The notes below the pieces were generated by a model. That model was given only the letters and a program-made list of their open reading frames with translations. It made no database searches and was not told the origin of the DNA. 12,196 bases of DNA from Aquificaceae bacterium UBA2488 (GTDB taxonomy: Bacteria > Aquificota > Aquificia > Aquificales > Aquificaceae), in assembly GCA_002341805.1 (NCBI GenBank), contig DDOS01000044.1, positions 1 to 12,196 of the forward strand, in the 5' to 3' direction. The translations under genes and the position numbers were made by a program. Shown one piece after another: positions 1 to 6,565 of the stretch. Position 1 is the stretch's first letter. Each line of letters begins with the position of its first letter.

Positions 1-749
1 TTACGGGGCCCACAGGTAGCGGTAAAACCACCACTCTATACTCAGTGCTTTCTATACTAAGAAACCCAGAGGATAAAATCATCACCATAGAAGATCCAGT
101 GGAATATCAAATAGAAGGCCTAAATCAAATCCAGATAAAACCAGAGATAGGACTAACATTCGCTTCTGCTCTTAGGTCTATCCTAAGACATGACCCAGAT
201 ATCATAATGGTAGGTGAAATAAGGGATAAAGAAACCGCAGAGATATCTATCCAAGCAGCTCTCACAGGACATTTAGTATTTTCTACCCTTCATACCAACG
301 ATGCTCCAAGCTCTTTGTTTAGACTTTTGGATATGGGGCTTGAAGATTATCTCATAAACGCATCCATCGTGGGTATAATAGCCCAGCGTATCACAAGGAC
401 AAACTGCCCTCATTGCTCAGAACCAGTTGACATAGACAAAGACATACAAGATAAATATCATTTTGATGAACTACTTGATAGATTTTCTCATCTTGGTATT
501 TCTAAAAGCTTTAAAAAAGGTAAAGGCTGTAAACACTGTGCTAATACAGGCTATAGAGGAAGATCTGCCATATACGAGATGTTTGAATACGATGAGGAGT
601 TAAAAGAAGATTTTATAAGAAAACGCTCTTTGATATCATTGCAAGATATACTCTATAAAAGACCTTATTATAGAACACTTAGAGAAGATGGGTTTTTGAA
701 AGTCCTACAGGGTAAAACCACCATAGAAGAGGTTTTGAGAATCGCCTAA
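1..749 (+). CDS. gspE: Type II secretion assembly ATPase GspE, C-terminal half (partial at window edge)
   Basis: This is the C-terminal ATPase part of the cytoplasmic secretion ATPase that drives pseudopilus assembly. The open frame runs in from the left edge (first whole codon at base 3), giving 248 visible residues of a protein usually about 500-560 long. In order I see a Walker A motif [10 protein letters not shown] at the very start, an EDPVEY segment (Asp box region), Walker B in [12 protein letters not shown], a His box in [11 protein letters not shown], and a CxxC-n-CxxC zinc-type motif with cysteine codons at 405, 414, 528 and 537, followed by [11 protein letters not shown]. These are hallmarks of the GspE/PilB family. 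A GTG at 45 could be read as a start but lies after Walker A, so it is internal. The stop TAA at 747-749 shares its last A with the gspF ATG. PilB of type IV pili is the main alternative; the gspH-K genes downstream favour GspE. Confidence 0.95.
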   Translation, partial: TGPTGSGKTTTLYSVLSILRNPEDKIITIEDPVEYQIEGLNQIQIKPEIGLTFASALRSILRHDPDIIMVGEIRDKETAEISIQAALTGHLVFSTLHTNDAPSSLFRLLDMGLEDYLINASIVGIIAQRITRTNCPHCSEPVDIDKDIQDKYHFDELLDRFSHLGISKSFKKGKGCKHCANTGYRGRSAIYEMFEYDEELKEDFIRKRSLISLQDILYKRPYYRTLREDGFLKVLQGKTTIEEVLRIA

Positions 750-1939
750 TGGATTTCGAATATATAGCCATAGATAAATCCAAAAAAGAGGTAAAAGGGC
801 TTATAAACGCGGATTCCATAAAAGATGCCAAGCAAAAACTAAAAGAATCTGGGCTTTTAATAATAAAAATACAAGAGTATAAAAAAGATATATTTTCTTT
901 TAAATCTTATACGATAAAAGATGAAGAACTTTATAGGATATCCAAAGAGTTTGCAGTATTACTAAACTCTGGTATCGTATTAGATAGAGCCATCATCATG
1001 GTAAGAGATTCTTTAGAATCTGAAAAGCTCAAAAACTTCATGGATGATATATTAAAAGAGGTTAGAGCGGGTAAGAGTTTGTCTTTGGCTTTTGAAGAAA
1101 AAAAGATGTTTGACCCACTTATCATCACCATGCTAAAAGTGGGAGAGACCATTGGAAATTTAAAAGACTCTTTTGACAATATAGCCCAGTATACGGAGTT
1201 TAGAGTAAAATTTAGAAACGATATTAGAAACGCCATGGCTTATCCGATGTTTTTGATTGCTGCAAGCTTTTTAACCCTTTTAGCTATTTTTAAAATCATA
1301 ATACCAAAATTCTTTAGCATATTTGGTTCAGAGCCAAAAAATCTACCACTTTTATCCAAAATTCTATACACCACGAGCAAAAACCTCACCACAAGAAATG
1401 AGATAATATTTATAGGGTTCTTGGTGATACTTTATGTGATATCAAAATATCTAAAGCTAAACATATCAGAGAAGATATCCAACTATAGTGTAAAATTACC
1501 CCTTATTAAAAACCTCATACTTCAGATAGAGCTTTCTAAGTTTTGCTATGCCATGTATTCTATGTTAAAAAATGGTGTAGAGTTTATAAAAGCCTTAGAC
1601 CTATCCAAAAATATTATAAAAAACAAATATATAGCCTCAGAGATTTCAAAAACTATACCTAAGATAAAACAAGGGGAGTCTATATCAAGCGCCTTTGAAT
1701 CAGTGAAGTTTTTACCTCCCATCATGATAGGTATGATAAAAGTGGGAGAAGAGAGCGCCAACATGAAGGATATGTTTTATGAGCTTTATAGTCTATTCAA
1801 CGAAAGACTAAACAATACCATAAAAAAACTACTTGTGTTGGTAGAACCAACTATCATCACCATAATGGGGCTTATTGTGGGAAGTATTGTGGTATCCTTG
1901 ATGCTTACCGTGATGAGTGTGAGCAACATTAAACTATGA
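749..1939 (+). CDS. gspF: Type II secretion inner-membrane platform protein GspF
   Basis: This polytopic inner-membrane protein couples GspE to the growing pseudopilus. It has 396 residues, normal for the family. The N-terminus [19 protein letters not shown] fits the GspF/PilC family opening. Two homologous T2SSF helical domains are visible, about residues 65-185 (ELYRISKEFAVLLNSGI, LKVGETIGNLKDSF) and 262-385 (ELSKFCYAMYSMLKNGV, IKVGEESANMKDMF). Each carries the repeated KVGE motif. Hydrophobic segments lie near residues 166-186, 218-234 and 364-388, giving the usual three membrane spans. The ATG overlaps the gspE stop by one base, and the stop TGA overlaps the next ATG (ATGA), so translation is probably coupled through the operon. 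No frame damage is seen. PilC would be the pilus paralogue; context favours GspF. Confidence 0.95.
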   Translation: MDFEYIAIDKSKKEVKGLINADSIKDAKQKLKESGLLIIKIQEYKKDIFSFKSYTIKDEELYRISKEFAVLLNSGIVLDRAIIMVRDSLESEKLKNFMDDILKEVRAGKSLSLAFEEKKMFDPLIITMLKVGETIGNLKDSFDNIAQYTEFRVKFRNDIRNAMAYPMFLIAASFLTLLAIFKIIIPKFFSIFGSEPKNLPLLSKILYTTSKNLTTRNEIIFIGFLVILYVISKYLKLNISEKISNYSVKLPLIKNLILQIELSKFCYAMYSMLKNGVEFIKALDLSKNIIKNKYIASEISKTIPKIKQGESISSAFESVKFLPPIMIGMIKVGEESANMKDMFYELYSLFNERLNNTIKKLLVLVEPTIITIMGLIVGSIVVSLMLTVMSVSNIKL

Positions 1940-2328
1940 AAAGGGGTTTCACCCTCATTGAGCTTCTTATCGTAGTGGCTCTTATTGCTGTACTACTTGG
2001 AGTGGTGACACCTCTTTCTATATCTATGTATAAAAGCTATGAGGCTTCATTAAAAGCTGAAAAACTACTTATTTATATATCTTCTTTAAGAAGGCATGCA
2101 TTTTTGTATGGAGAGGTTTATGAAATATCCTCAAAAGATAAAAAGCTTCTTATAAACGAAAAACCTATAAGAGGTTTTAAGGCTTTTAGTATAAATATAA
2201 AAAAACCTATATATTTTTATTCAAATGGCACATCCTCAGGGGGTGTCATTCATCTTAATATAGATAAATATTTTTATAAAATAAAGGTAAAACCCCCATC
2301 TGGAGAGCTTAGCCTTGAAAACGGATAG
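1936..2328 (+). CDS. gspH: Minor pseudopilin, GspH/FimT-like
   Basis: Predicted minor pseudopilin of the type II secretion pseudopilus tip, 130 residues. The N-terminus MKRGFTLIELLIVV is a textbook type III signal. The prepilin peptidase should cut after Gly4, leaving Phe at +1 and the conserved Glu at +5, followed by a hydrophobic helix to about residue 28. The C-terminal half contains YFYSNGTSSGGVIHL (about 93-107) and ends with KPPSGELS, which matches the GspH/FimT pattern of a Gly-rich strand followed by a short final strand. It lacks the features I would expect of the major pseudopilin GspG. The start overlaps the gspF stop by four bases. The gene is intact. Assignment as GspH rather than another minor pseudopilin rests on the Gly-rich motif and position, so it is good but not certain. 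Confidence 0.82.
   Translation: MKRGFTLIELLIVVALIAVLLGVVTPLSISMYKSYEASLKAEKLLIYISSLRRHAFLYGEVYEISSKDKKLLINEKPIRGFKAFSINIKKPIYFYSNGTSSGGVIHLNIDKYFYKIKVKPPSGELSLENG
2302..2317 (+). promoter_or_regulatory. Ribosome binding site deciding the TTG start of the gspI-like gene
   Basis: GGAGAG at 2302-2307 lies seven bases before the TTG at 2315-2317. The frame has no better start before its hydrophobic prepilin segment, and the spacing is ideal. This supports TTG as the true start and a 14-base overlap with the end of gspH. Confidence 0.7.
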
Positions 2329-2755
2329 AGCTTTTGTTTTGATAGATATGATAATAGCTGCTTTGATACTCACCTCTGCCATAGCCGCTACAATGTATTT
2401 ATTTAGGATAGGTTTTAAAGAGCTTATGAAAACAAGAACTGTGAATGAGGTGATATCCCGCATACCCCAAGCTTATAGCTATCTTAAAACCGTAAAATTT
2501 AGAAAACATCCAAAAGGCAGTGAAAAGTTAGGACAAGATATAACCCTAAAATGGAATGCCACTCTCATAGACAAAGGTAAAATCGTTACAAAAAGTCTTT
2601 TATTTGGAGCATCTTCTACGCTTCCTTATGAGTTTTATCTATACAAAGTGGATTTTAGTATAACCTATAGACATTATACAAAGTATTTTTCTACAGATGT
2701 AATGCAGTATAAGTTTATAGGTCAACCCTTTAATCCTATGTTTATGGGCTTTTAA
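2315..2755 (+). CDS. gspI: Minor pseudopilin, probably GspI-like, with unusual processing motif
   Basis: Predicted minor pseudopilin, 146 residues, starting at TTG with a strong upstream GGAGAG. It overlaps the end of gspH by 14 bases. The N-terminus MKTDRAFVLIDMIIAALIL has the layout of a prepilin (short basic leader, then a roughly 20-residue hydrophobic helix), but the residue before the presumed cut is Ala instead of Gly, and position +5 is Asp instead of Glu. The rest has no motif I can name firmly. It contains a strand-rich C-terminal half with several Tyr residues and no cysteines. Assignment to GspI comes from its slot between GspH and GspJ and its small size, so it is tentative. It ends one base before the next ATG, consistent with coupled translation. 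Confidence 0.65.
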   Translation: MKTDRAFVLIDMIIAALILTSAIAATMYLFRIGFKELMKTRTVNEVISRIPQAYSYLKTVKFRKHPKGSEKLGQDITLKWNATLIDKGKIVTKSLLFGASSTLPYEFYLYKVDFSITYRHYTKYFSTDVMQYKFIGQPFNPMFMGF

Positions 2756-2756
2756 T

Positions 2757-3419
2757 ATGAAAAAAGGATATACCCTCATAGAGACTATAATCGCCATAGC
2801 TATATTTGCCATGATGGTGTATATTGGGGCTATGGCACTATCCCAAGGCTTAAAACAGTATAAGCATATTTTATCCTCTGGTATTGGTTTTTGGAAGTAT
2901 GCAAAGTATGTTTGGATTACAAAAAATATAAGTTCTATGTTAGATTATTATATTTGGAGTCCTTACGGATATGGCCCATACTTCGTAGGACATGAGGATA
3001 TGATGTCTTATATAACTCTATCACCTCTAGCTAACGACATGCCATCCCAAGCTATATGGATGGTAAAAAGAATTAAAGACAGATATTATCTTTATTATTA
3101 TGAAACTCCTGCGTATTCTAAGCTTTTAAGAGCTTTAGAAAGTGAATACAAAGAAGATAACTATAAAAAATTACCAAGTTTTGTGATATTAAAAGATTGT
3201 GATAGTATAAAGCTAATGTATTATGGATACGATTTTAATACCCACAAATACAACTGGTATAAAAACTTTAACGGTCTAAAGGCCAAGATTCTTCCCACTC
3301 TTGTTAAGATTGTTTATACTAAAAGCCAAAAAACCCATGAGCTTATTTTTGGTGTAAACGATAACTCCTCATACAAATCAAACTACAACTTTATACAAGG
3401 TATGCCCCATGAGGAGTAA
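2757..3419 (+). CDS. gspJ: Minor pseudopilin, GspJ-like
   Basis: Predicted minor pseudopilin of the tip complex, 220 residues. The N-terminus MKKGYTLIETIIAIAIF carries a canonical type III signal: cleavage after Gly4, Tyr at +1, Glu at +5. A hydrophobic helix extends to about residue 28. The body is rich in Tyr and Trp, and residues 179-187 read LPTLVKIVY, resembling the LP-x-x-V/I strand of GspJ. The length is typical of GspJ and longer than GspH or GspI. The ATG follows the previous stop by one base, and I see no clear ribosome site, so translation probably depends on the upstream gene. Its last 11 bases overlap the gspK start. PilW-type pilus proteins are an alternative family, made less likely by the gspK that follows. 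Confidence 0.75.
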   Translation: MKKGYTLIETIIAIAIFAMMVYIGAMALSQGLKQYKHILSSGIGFWKYAKYVWITKNISSMLDYYIWSPYGYGPYFVGHEDMMSYITLSPLANDMPSQAIWMVKRIKDRYYLYYYETPAYSKLLRALESEYKEDNYKKLPSFVILKDCDSIKLMYYGYDFNTHKYNWYKNFNGLKAKILPTLVKIVYTKSQKTHELIFGVNDNSSYKSNYNFIQGMPHEE

Positions 3420-4311
3420 AAAAGGCTCTGCCACTATATTGGTATTGCTTTTATCCGCTGTTATCATAACAGTGGGTATAGGCTTTGACTGGATTGTGAA
3501 AGAGCATATGAAAGCCTCTTATGACCTTGAGATAAAAAATGAAGCTATGCTAAAAACCTATTCTTGGTTTAATAAAGTCCTATACTTTTCACTGCTCGCT
3601 GATGAAAACAACGCTTATTTATACTCAAACCTACCTCTTGAAATCATCCCTCACAACAAGATAAGGCTTGATGGAACGCCTATTTACAACAAATCAAAGG
3701 ATGTAGAAATATCTATCCAAGACACAAACGGTCTTATAAGTCTAAATGGATTTAATTATGATACCTTTTATAAGCTTTTAAAAGAAAAAACCAATATAAA
3801 TGCTCCTTATTTTTTAGCATCTTTAGGAAATTATATATCCACAGGAACAAACTATCAAGGGGCTACAGATTCTGATTATTCTGATGATAAAAAACCAAGG
3901 CATTATCCACTTCAATACAAAAAAGAGATACTTTTTATAAAAGGTATGGATAAAAAAGCCTACGAGGCTATAAAAGATGATATCACCATCTTACCAAACA
4001 CAGGTTTTAATCCAAACACAGCCCCATTGGATGTTTTAAAAGCCCGTCTTGACATGTCCGACGAACAAGCCAAAAGATTTATAGAATATAGAAAAAACAA
4101 CATCATATATTCAAACGATCAGCTTAGAAACTTCACCGATGTGATGCTACCCTTTAACATACTAAGGGTATATTTTTATCCATCAAACATATACCGTATA
4201 ACCATAAGAGCTTTTCATAACAAAAAGCCTGTATACACCCTAAAAGTAGGCCTTGATAAAAGTTCAAACTACAGTTTCCCCTACACTATCTTAAACTGGC
4301 AAGAAAGGTAA
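3409..4311 (+). CDS. gspK: Type II secretion tip pseudopilin GspK
   Basis: This is the large atypical pseudopilin expected to cap the pseudopilus tip with GspI and GspJ. It has 300 residues. The N-terminus MRSKKGSATILVLLLSAV suggests cleavage after Gly6. As in known GspK proteins, it has no Glu at +5. Family-typical stretches are DTNGLISLNGF (about 105-115), an acidic region with DSDYSDD before the HYPLQYKKEILFIKGM segment, and FNPNTAPLDVL (about 200-210). This resembles the NxNTAP signature of the GspK helical domain. AAGG at 3397-3400, eight bases before the ATG, is a plausible ribosome site. It is the last gene of the plus-strand operon and stops only 16 bases from the convergent gspD stop. 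Confidence 0.9.
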   Translation: MRSKKGSATILVLLLSAVIITVGIGFDWIVKEHMKASYDLEIKNEAMLKTYSWFNKVLYFSLLADENNAYLYSNLPLEIIPHNKIRLDGTPIYNKSKDVEISIQDTNGLISLNGFNYDTFYKLLKEKTNINAPYFLASLGNYISTGTNYQGATDSDYSDDKKPRHYPLQYKKEILFIKGMDKKAYEAIKDDITILPNTGFNPNTAPLDVLKARLDMSDEQAKRFIEYRKNNIIYSNDQLRNFTDVMLPFNILRVYFYPSNIYRITIRAFHNKKPVYTLKVGLDKSSNYSFPYTILNWQER

Positions 4312-4327
4312 AACTTATACAAACCTA

Positions 4328-5833
4328 TTAATTAGATACACTCATCCTTAGGAGTTTTAGGCTTTTAATAACATCTTTGGTAATACGCTTTGCTTCATTG
4401 GTAGTATGAATTATAGTAGGGGTAATGGCTATTACAAGCTCTGTGCGAGTATTTTGAATATTTGTGTTTCCAAATATATATTTAAATCCTGGTATATCAT
4501 CTAGCAGTGGTATTCCAGAATAGCTGTTAGTTTTTTGGTTTTGAATAAGACCACCAAGTATGACGGTGCCTTTGTTGGGGACTATTACAGTGGTATTTAT
4601 GTTTCTTGTGTTTATGATGGGGGAGTTTATACCAGATACGGTGTTTGGCTCAGCATCACTCACATCTTGATAGATGTTTAGAGTAACGAGGTTATCAGAA
4701 TCTATAGTGGGTTGGATATTTAAGCTTATACCTGTGTTTACATACTGTACGCTCTGTATTTCGTTGGTGGTAGTAATTGATGTAGTAAGGGGTGTCACAA
4801 TGTTGTTTACCACTGGGACTTGAGTGCCTACGTTTATACTGGCTGTATGGTTGTTTAGCACCAATAAAGTTGGTGTTGATAAAATCTTTGCCTTGTTTTT
4901 AGAAGCAAGTAAACTAAGAAGGGCTGTAAAATCTCCAGAGGCAGAGGTAAAGGTGGATACCAAAGTACCTGCAGATGACACGCCAAGCCCTTGCGTGGAT
5001 ATCGTATAAGTACCACCTTTGTATATATTTTTTAAATACCATTCAAGACCAAATTGAAGCTGTCCTGTGAGGGTTATCTGGGCCACCGTTGTTTTTATTA
5101 AGACTTGTTTTGGAGGTACATCAAGCTCTTTTAAAAGCCCTTTTATAAGTTTATATCTGGCTGGTGATGATATTATGATGATAGAGTTGTTTCTATCGTC
5201 CGCTGCTATTTTTAGACCCTTAGTGGAAAAGGCTACGATTTGAGGACCTGTGGAAAGTTGATTACTGGTGGGTACCGCTCCTTGCATAGAAGGTACTACA
5301 GAGTTTCCTGTATATGTAACGCCTCCTGTCATAACAGGAGTACCGCCCGTCATGGCAGACTGCGGAGACACCATTGGGCTTTGGTTTAATACCTGAGTGG
5401 ATGTGGTTTTTGAACCTTTTGTGGACATACTTGAAGTGATACTGTATATAGCTTGAAGAGCTTGGACTAAATCTGTGGCTTTGTTAAAAAGAGGTTTGTA
5501 TACAAAAGCTTTTTGCTCTGCTCCTGCAGCTGACGAGGTATCTAATTTATTTTTCCAATATAAAACCACATCGAGGGTTTTCTTATCAGGGGGTATCACT
5601 AACACGCTATTTAGATAGTCTATAGGGATAAAAAGTATGCCAGGTTGGTCTGGGGTTTGGGCTATTGGTATATTTAGACCTTGAAGTATGCTACTAACTT
5701 GTTTTACAAAATCCTTTGGTTGCCAATAGGTAAGATGAAGTATTATGGGATGTTTGTTTTTCATATAAGGTATATCCACCATATTTAGAAAATCTATGAG
5801 GGGTTTTATTTCAACACCTGGCCCTGTAGCCAT
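4328..5833 (-). CDS. gspD: Secretin GspD, C-terminal part (rest of N1, N2, N3, secretin barrel)
   Basis: This 501-residue open frame encodes the pore-forming part of the outer-membrane secretin. Residues 1-22 are the end of N1 (ATG at 5833 is inside that domain). N2 spans about 28-98 and N3 about 108-240. N3 is split by a Ser/Thr/Gly/Pro-rich insert (about 135-198) that includes a doubled MTGG motif. The secretin domain covers about 245-475: AKILSTPTLLVLNN, then VNTGISLNIQPTI, then NKGTVILGGLIQNQ, then SGIPLLDDIPGF and RTELVIAITPTII. These are the conserved secretin landmarks, ending in the TELVI strand. There is no signal peptide on this part, so it could not reach the outer membrane unless joined to the upstream frame. 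AAAGGGA before the ATG could be a weak ribosome site but lies in a hairpin. PilQ/MshL are related secretins; gspC/L/M neighbours favour GspD. Confidence 0.9.
   Translation of the reverse strand: MATGPGVEIKPLIDFLNMVDIPYMKNKHPIILHLTYWQPKDFVKQVSSILQGLNIPIAQTPDQPGILFIPIDYLNSVLVIPPDKKTLDVVLYWKNKLDTSSAAGAEQKAFVYKPLFNKATDLVQALQAIYSITSSMSTKGSKTTSTQVLNQSPMVSPQSAMTGGTPVMTGGVTYTGNSVVPSMQGAVPTSNQLSTGPQIVAFSTKGLKIAADDRNNSIIIISSPARYKLIKGLLKELDVPPKQVLIKTTVAQITLTGQLQFGLEWYLKNIYKGGTYTISTQGLGVSSAGTLVSTFTSASGDFTALLSLLASKNKAKILSTPTLLVLNNHTASINVGTQVPVVNNIVTPLTTSITTTNEIQSVQYVNTGISLNIQPTIDSDNLVTLNIYQDVSDAEPNTVSGINSPIINTRNINTTVIVPNKGTVILGGLIQNQKTNSYSGIPLLDDIPGFKYIFGNTNIQNTRTELVIAITPTIIHTTNEAKRITKDVIKSLKLLRMSVSN
5323..5340. 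repeat. Perfect inverted repeat in the gspD N3 insert
   Basis: CTCCTGT at 5323-5329 and ACAGGAG at 5334-5340 form a 7-base stem with a 4-base loop. It falls in the region coding for the doubled MTGG motif. No T run follows on either side, so it is not a standard terminator. Confidence 0.4.
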
Positions 5834-5840
5834 TATAGAG

Positions 5841-5853
5841 TTCCCTTTGGGAA
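5841..5853 (-). other. Small hairpin over the possible internal ribosome site of the gspD 3' part
   Basis: TTCCC-TTT-GGGAA is a perfect 5-base inverted repeat with a 3-base loop. In the mRNA the second arm (GGGAA) is the only purine-rich block before the ATG at 5833. The stem would therefore mask the only candidate site for internal initiation. It may be chance. Confidence 0.35.
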
Positions 5854-5971
5854 ATATAGATACGTTTAGATAAGAATGATAAACATTTTTTATAAGATTT
5901 ATAGCGGTGTTTGGATCTATGTAATGAAGTGGTATAATCTGGGTTATGGTGGCAGAGGTATTTAGAGCTTT

Positions 5972-5974
5972 TCA
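5972..5974 (-). other. In-frame UGA stop codon inside the secretin frame
   Basis: The plus-strand bases TCA read TGA on the coding strand, preceded by ACC (Thr) and followed by AAA (Lys). Both sides are in one frame, and the protein homology is continuous by inspection. A single C-to-T change would turn CGA (Arg) into this stop; GGA and AGA are also one change away. A is the base after the stop. Confidence 0.8.
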
Positions 5975-6565
5975 GGTGTATACGGTTTCAAGAGGAGGTT
6001 GAGGTTGTGGGGTGGGTGGGGGGGGTATGACATTTATGTAAAGGGCATTGTTTTTAATCTCTACCTTTAATCCAAAGTTTTCCAAAGCAGACACCACCAT
6101 CTTAAGAGCATCTCTTGGAGGCATCTTCACAGGCATCACCAAGTTTATGGGAGTGGTAGAGTTTTGGGCTTGAGGGGTTATAAAAAATGGCACTTTTAGG
6201 ACTTTACCAAGTACATACTCTACAAAAGCACCCGCTGGCATGCTTTGTACATTTATAGCCACTGGTTTTTTATCTCCTATTAAAATCCTAGACAAATCAA
6301 GGGGTTTTGGTGGAGGTTTTGGTTTTTCTTTTATGGGTGGAGGCAATACTTTTGTCTTTTCTACAAAGTTTGGAAGGGGAACTTTCTCCACTTCGTTTGA
6401 TGGTTTTATAGGTTCTTGTACGAGGTTGCTTAGCACAGAACTGTTTGTTTTTTGGTTTTTATTGGGGGTAGTTTTAGCCTTTTCTAAAGCACTCTTAGAT
6501 ACATTAGCACAAGAGTAAATGGATATTCCAAGGGCAAACACTAAAAACAATTTACTTTTTCTCAT
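5972..6565 (-). CDS. gspD: Secretin GspD N-terminal part: lipoprotein signal, Pro-rich linker and N0 domain
   Basis: This is a 197-residue open frame ending at the in-frame TGA. The N-terminus MRKSKLFLVFALGISIYSCA is a lipoprotein signal with lipobox IYSC; Cys19 would be lipidated. A linker rich in Lys, Glu and Pro follows (about 30-90, with LPPPIKEKPKPPPKP). Residues about 100-179 resemble the secretin N0 domain (INVQSMPAGAFVEYVLGKVL, then a DALKMVVSALENFGLKVE helix-strand). The frame then runs through PPPPTPQPQPP and ends at LETVYT. GAGG (plus-strand 6575-6578) lies nine bases before the ATG, a good ribosome site. The start overlaps the end of the gspC-like gene by 14 bases. Alone, it would be a small lipoprotein with only N0. 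Its frame continues directly into N1 after the TGA. Confidence 0.85.
   Translation of the reverse strand: MRKSKLFLVFALGISIYSCANVSKSALEKAKTTPNKNQKTNSSVLSNLVQEPIKPSNEVEKVPLPNFVEKTKVLPPPIKEKPKPPPKPLDLSRILIGDKKPVAINVQSMPAGAFVEYVLGKVLKVPFFITPQAQNSTTPINLVMPVKMPPRDALKMVVSALENFGLKVEIKNNALYINVIPPPPTPQPQPPLETVYT
6009..6025 (+). repeat. G-quadruplex-like G tract (G4-T-G3-T-G8); C8 on the gspD coding strand
   Basis: The plus strand reads GGGG at 6009-6012, GGG at 6014-6016 and eight G at 6018-6025. This satisfies the pattern of four G3 runs with short loops. On the coding strand it gives a C8 homopolymer and encodes a run of four prolines, then T-P. It ends about 35 bases before the in-frame UGA. Homopolymers of eight are possible slippage sites. 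Confidence 0.6.

Larger units (their letters stand above)
4328..6565 (-). pseudogene. gspD: Whole secretin gspD reading frame, interrupted by one in-frame UGA
   Basis: Read on the minus strand from the ATG at 6565 to the TAA at 4328, this is one continuous frame broken by a single TGA at 5972-5974. It comprises 197 codons, the stop, 46 codons with no ATG/GTG/TTG, then the 501-codon part that begins at ATG 5833. The domain order fits one secretin: lipoprotein signal, proline-rich linker, N0, N1 (starting about six codons after the stop with TSATITQIIPLHYIDP), N2, N3 with an insert, and the secretin barrel. The total of about 745 codons is within the usual GspD range. No frame change is needed to join the parts. 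I label it pseudogene because the frame is broken. A base error, read-through or a working split protein cannot be excluded from sequence alone. The two open parts are listed separately. Confidence 0.75.

Noticed and set aside
45..749. GTG at 45 as a true gene start
   Set aside because: The frame is open to the left edge and already encodes Walker A before this codon, so the gene is simply cut by the window.
4312..4327. Bidirectional terminator between gspK and gspD
   Set aside because: The 16-base gap holds no hairpin or T run. Only a weak 4-base AGGT/ACCT pairing spans it.
5910..5974. Selenocysteine insertion at the UGA in gspD
   Set aside because: Bacterial selenocysteine needs a stem-loop just after the UGA. 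The next 60 or so mRNA bases are almost free of G and form no suitable stem. Secretins are also not known selenoproteins.
5975..6027. Frameshift at the C8 run as the cause of the broken gspD
   Set aside because: Both halves are already in the same frame, so no insertion or deletion is needed. A single base change explains the stop.
6240..6518. Plus-strand open frame inside gspD, and similar open frames opposite gspF, gspH, wzt and the glycosyltransferase
   Set aside because: They lie antisense to well-supported genes, have no family features and show no ribosome sites. They look like shadows of biased codon use.
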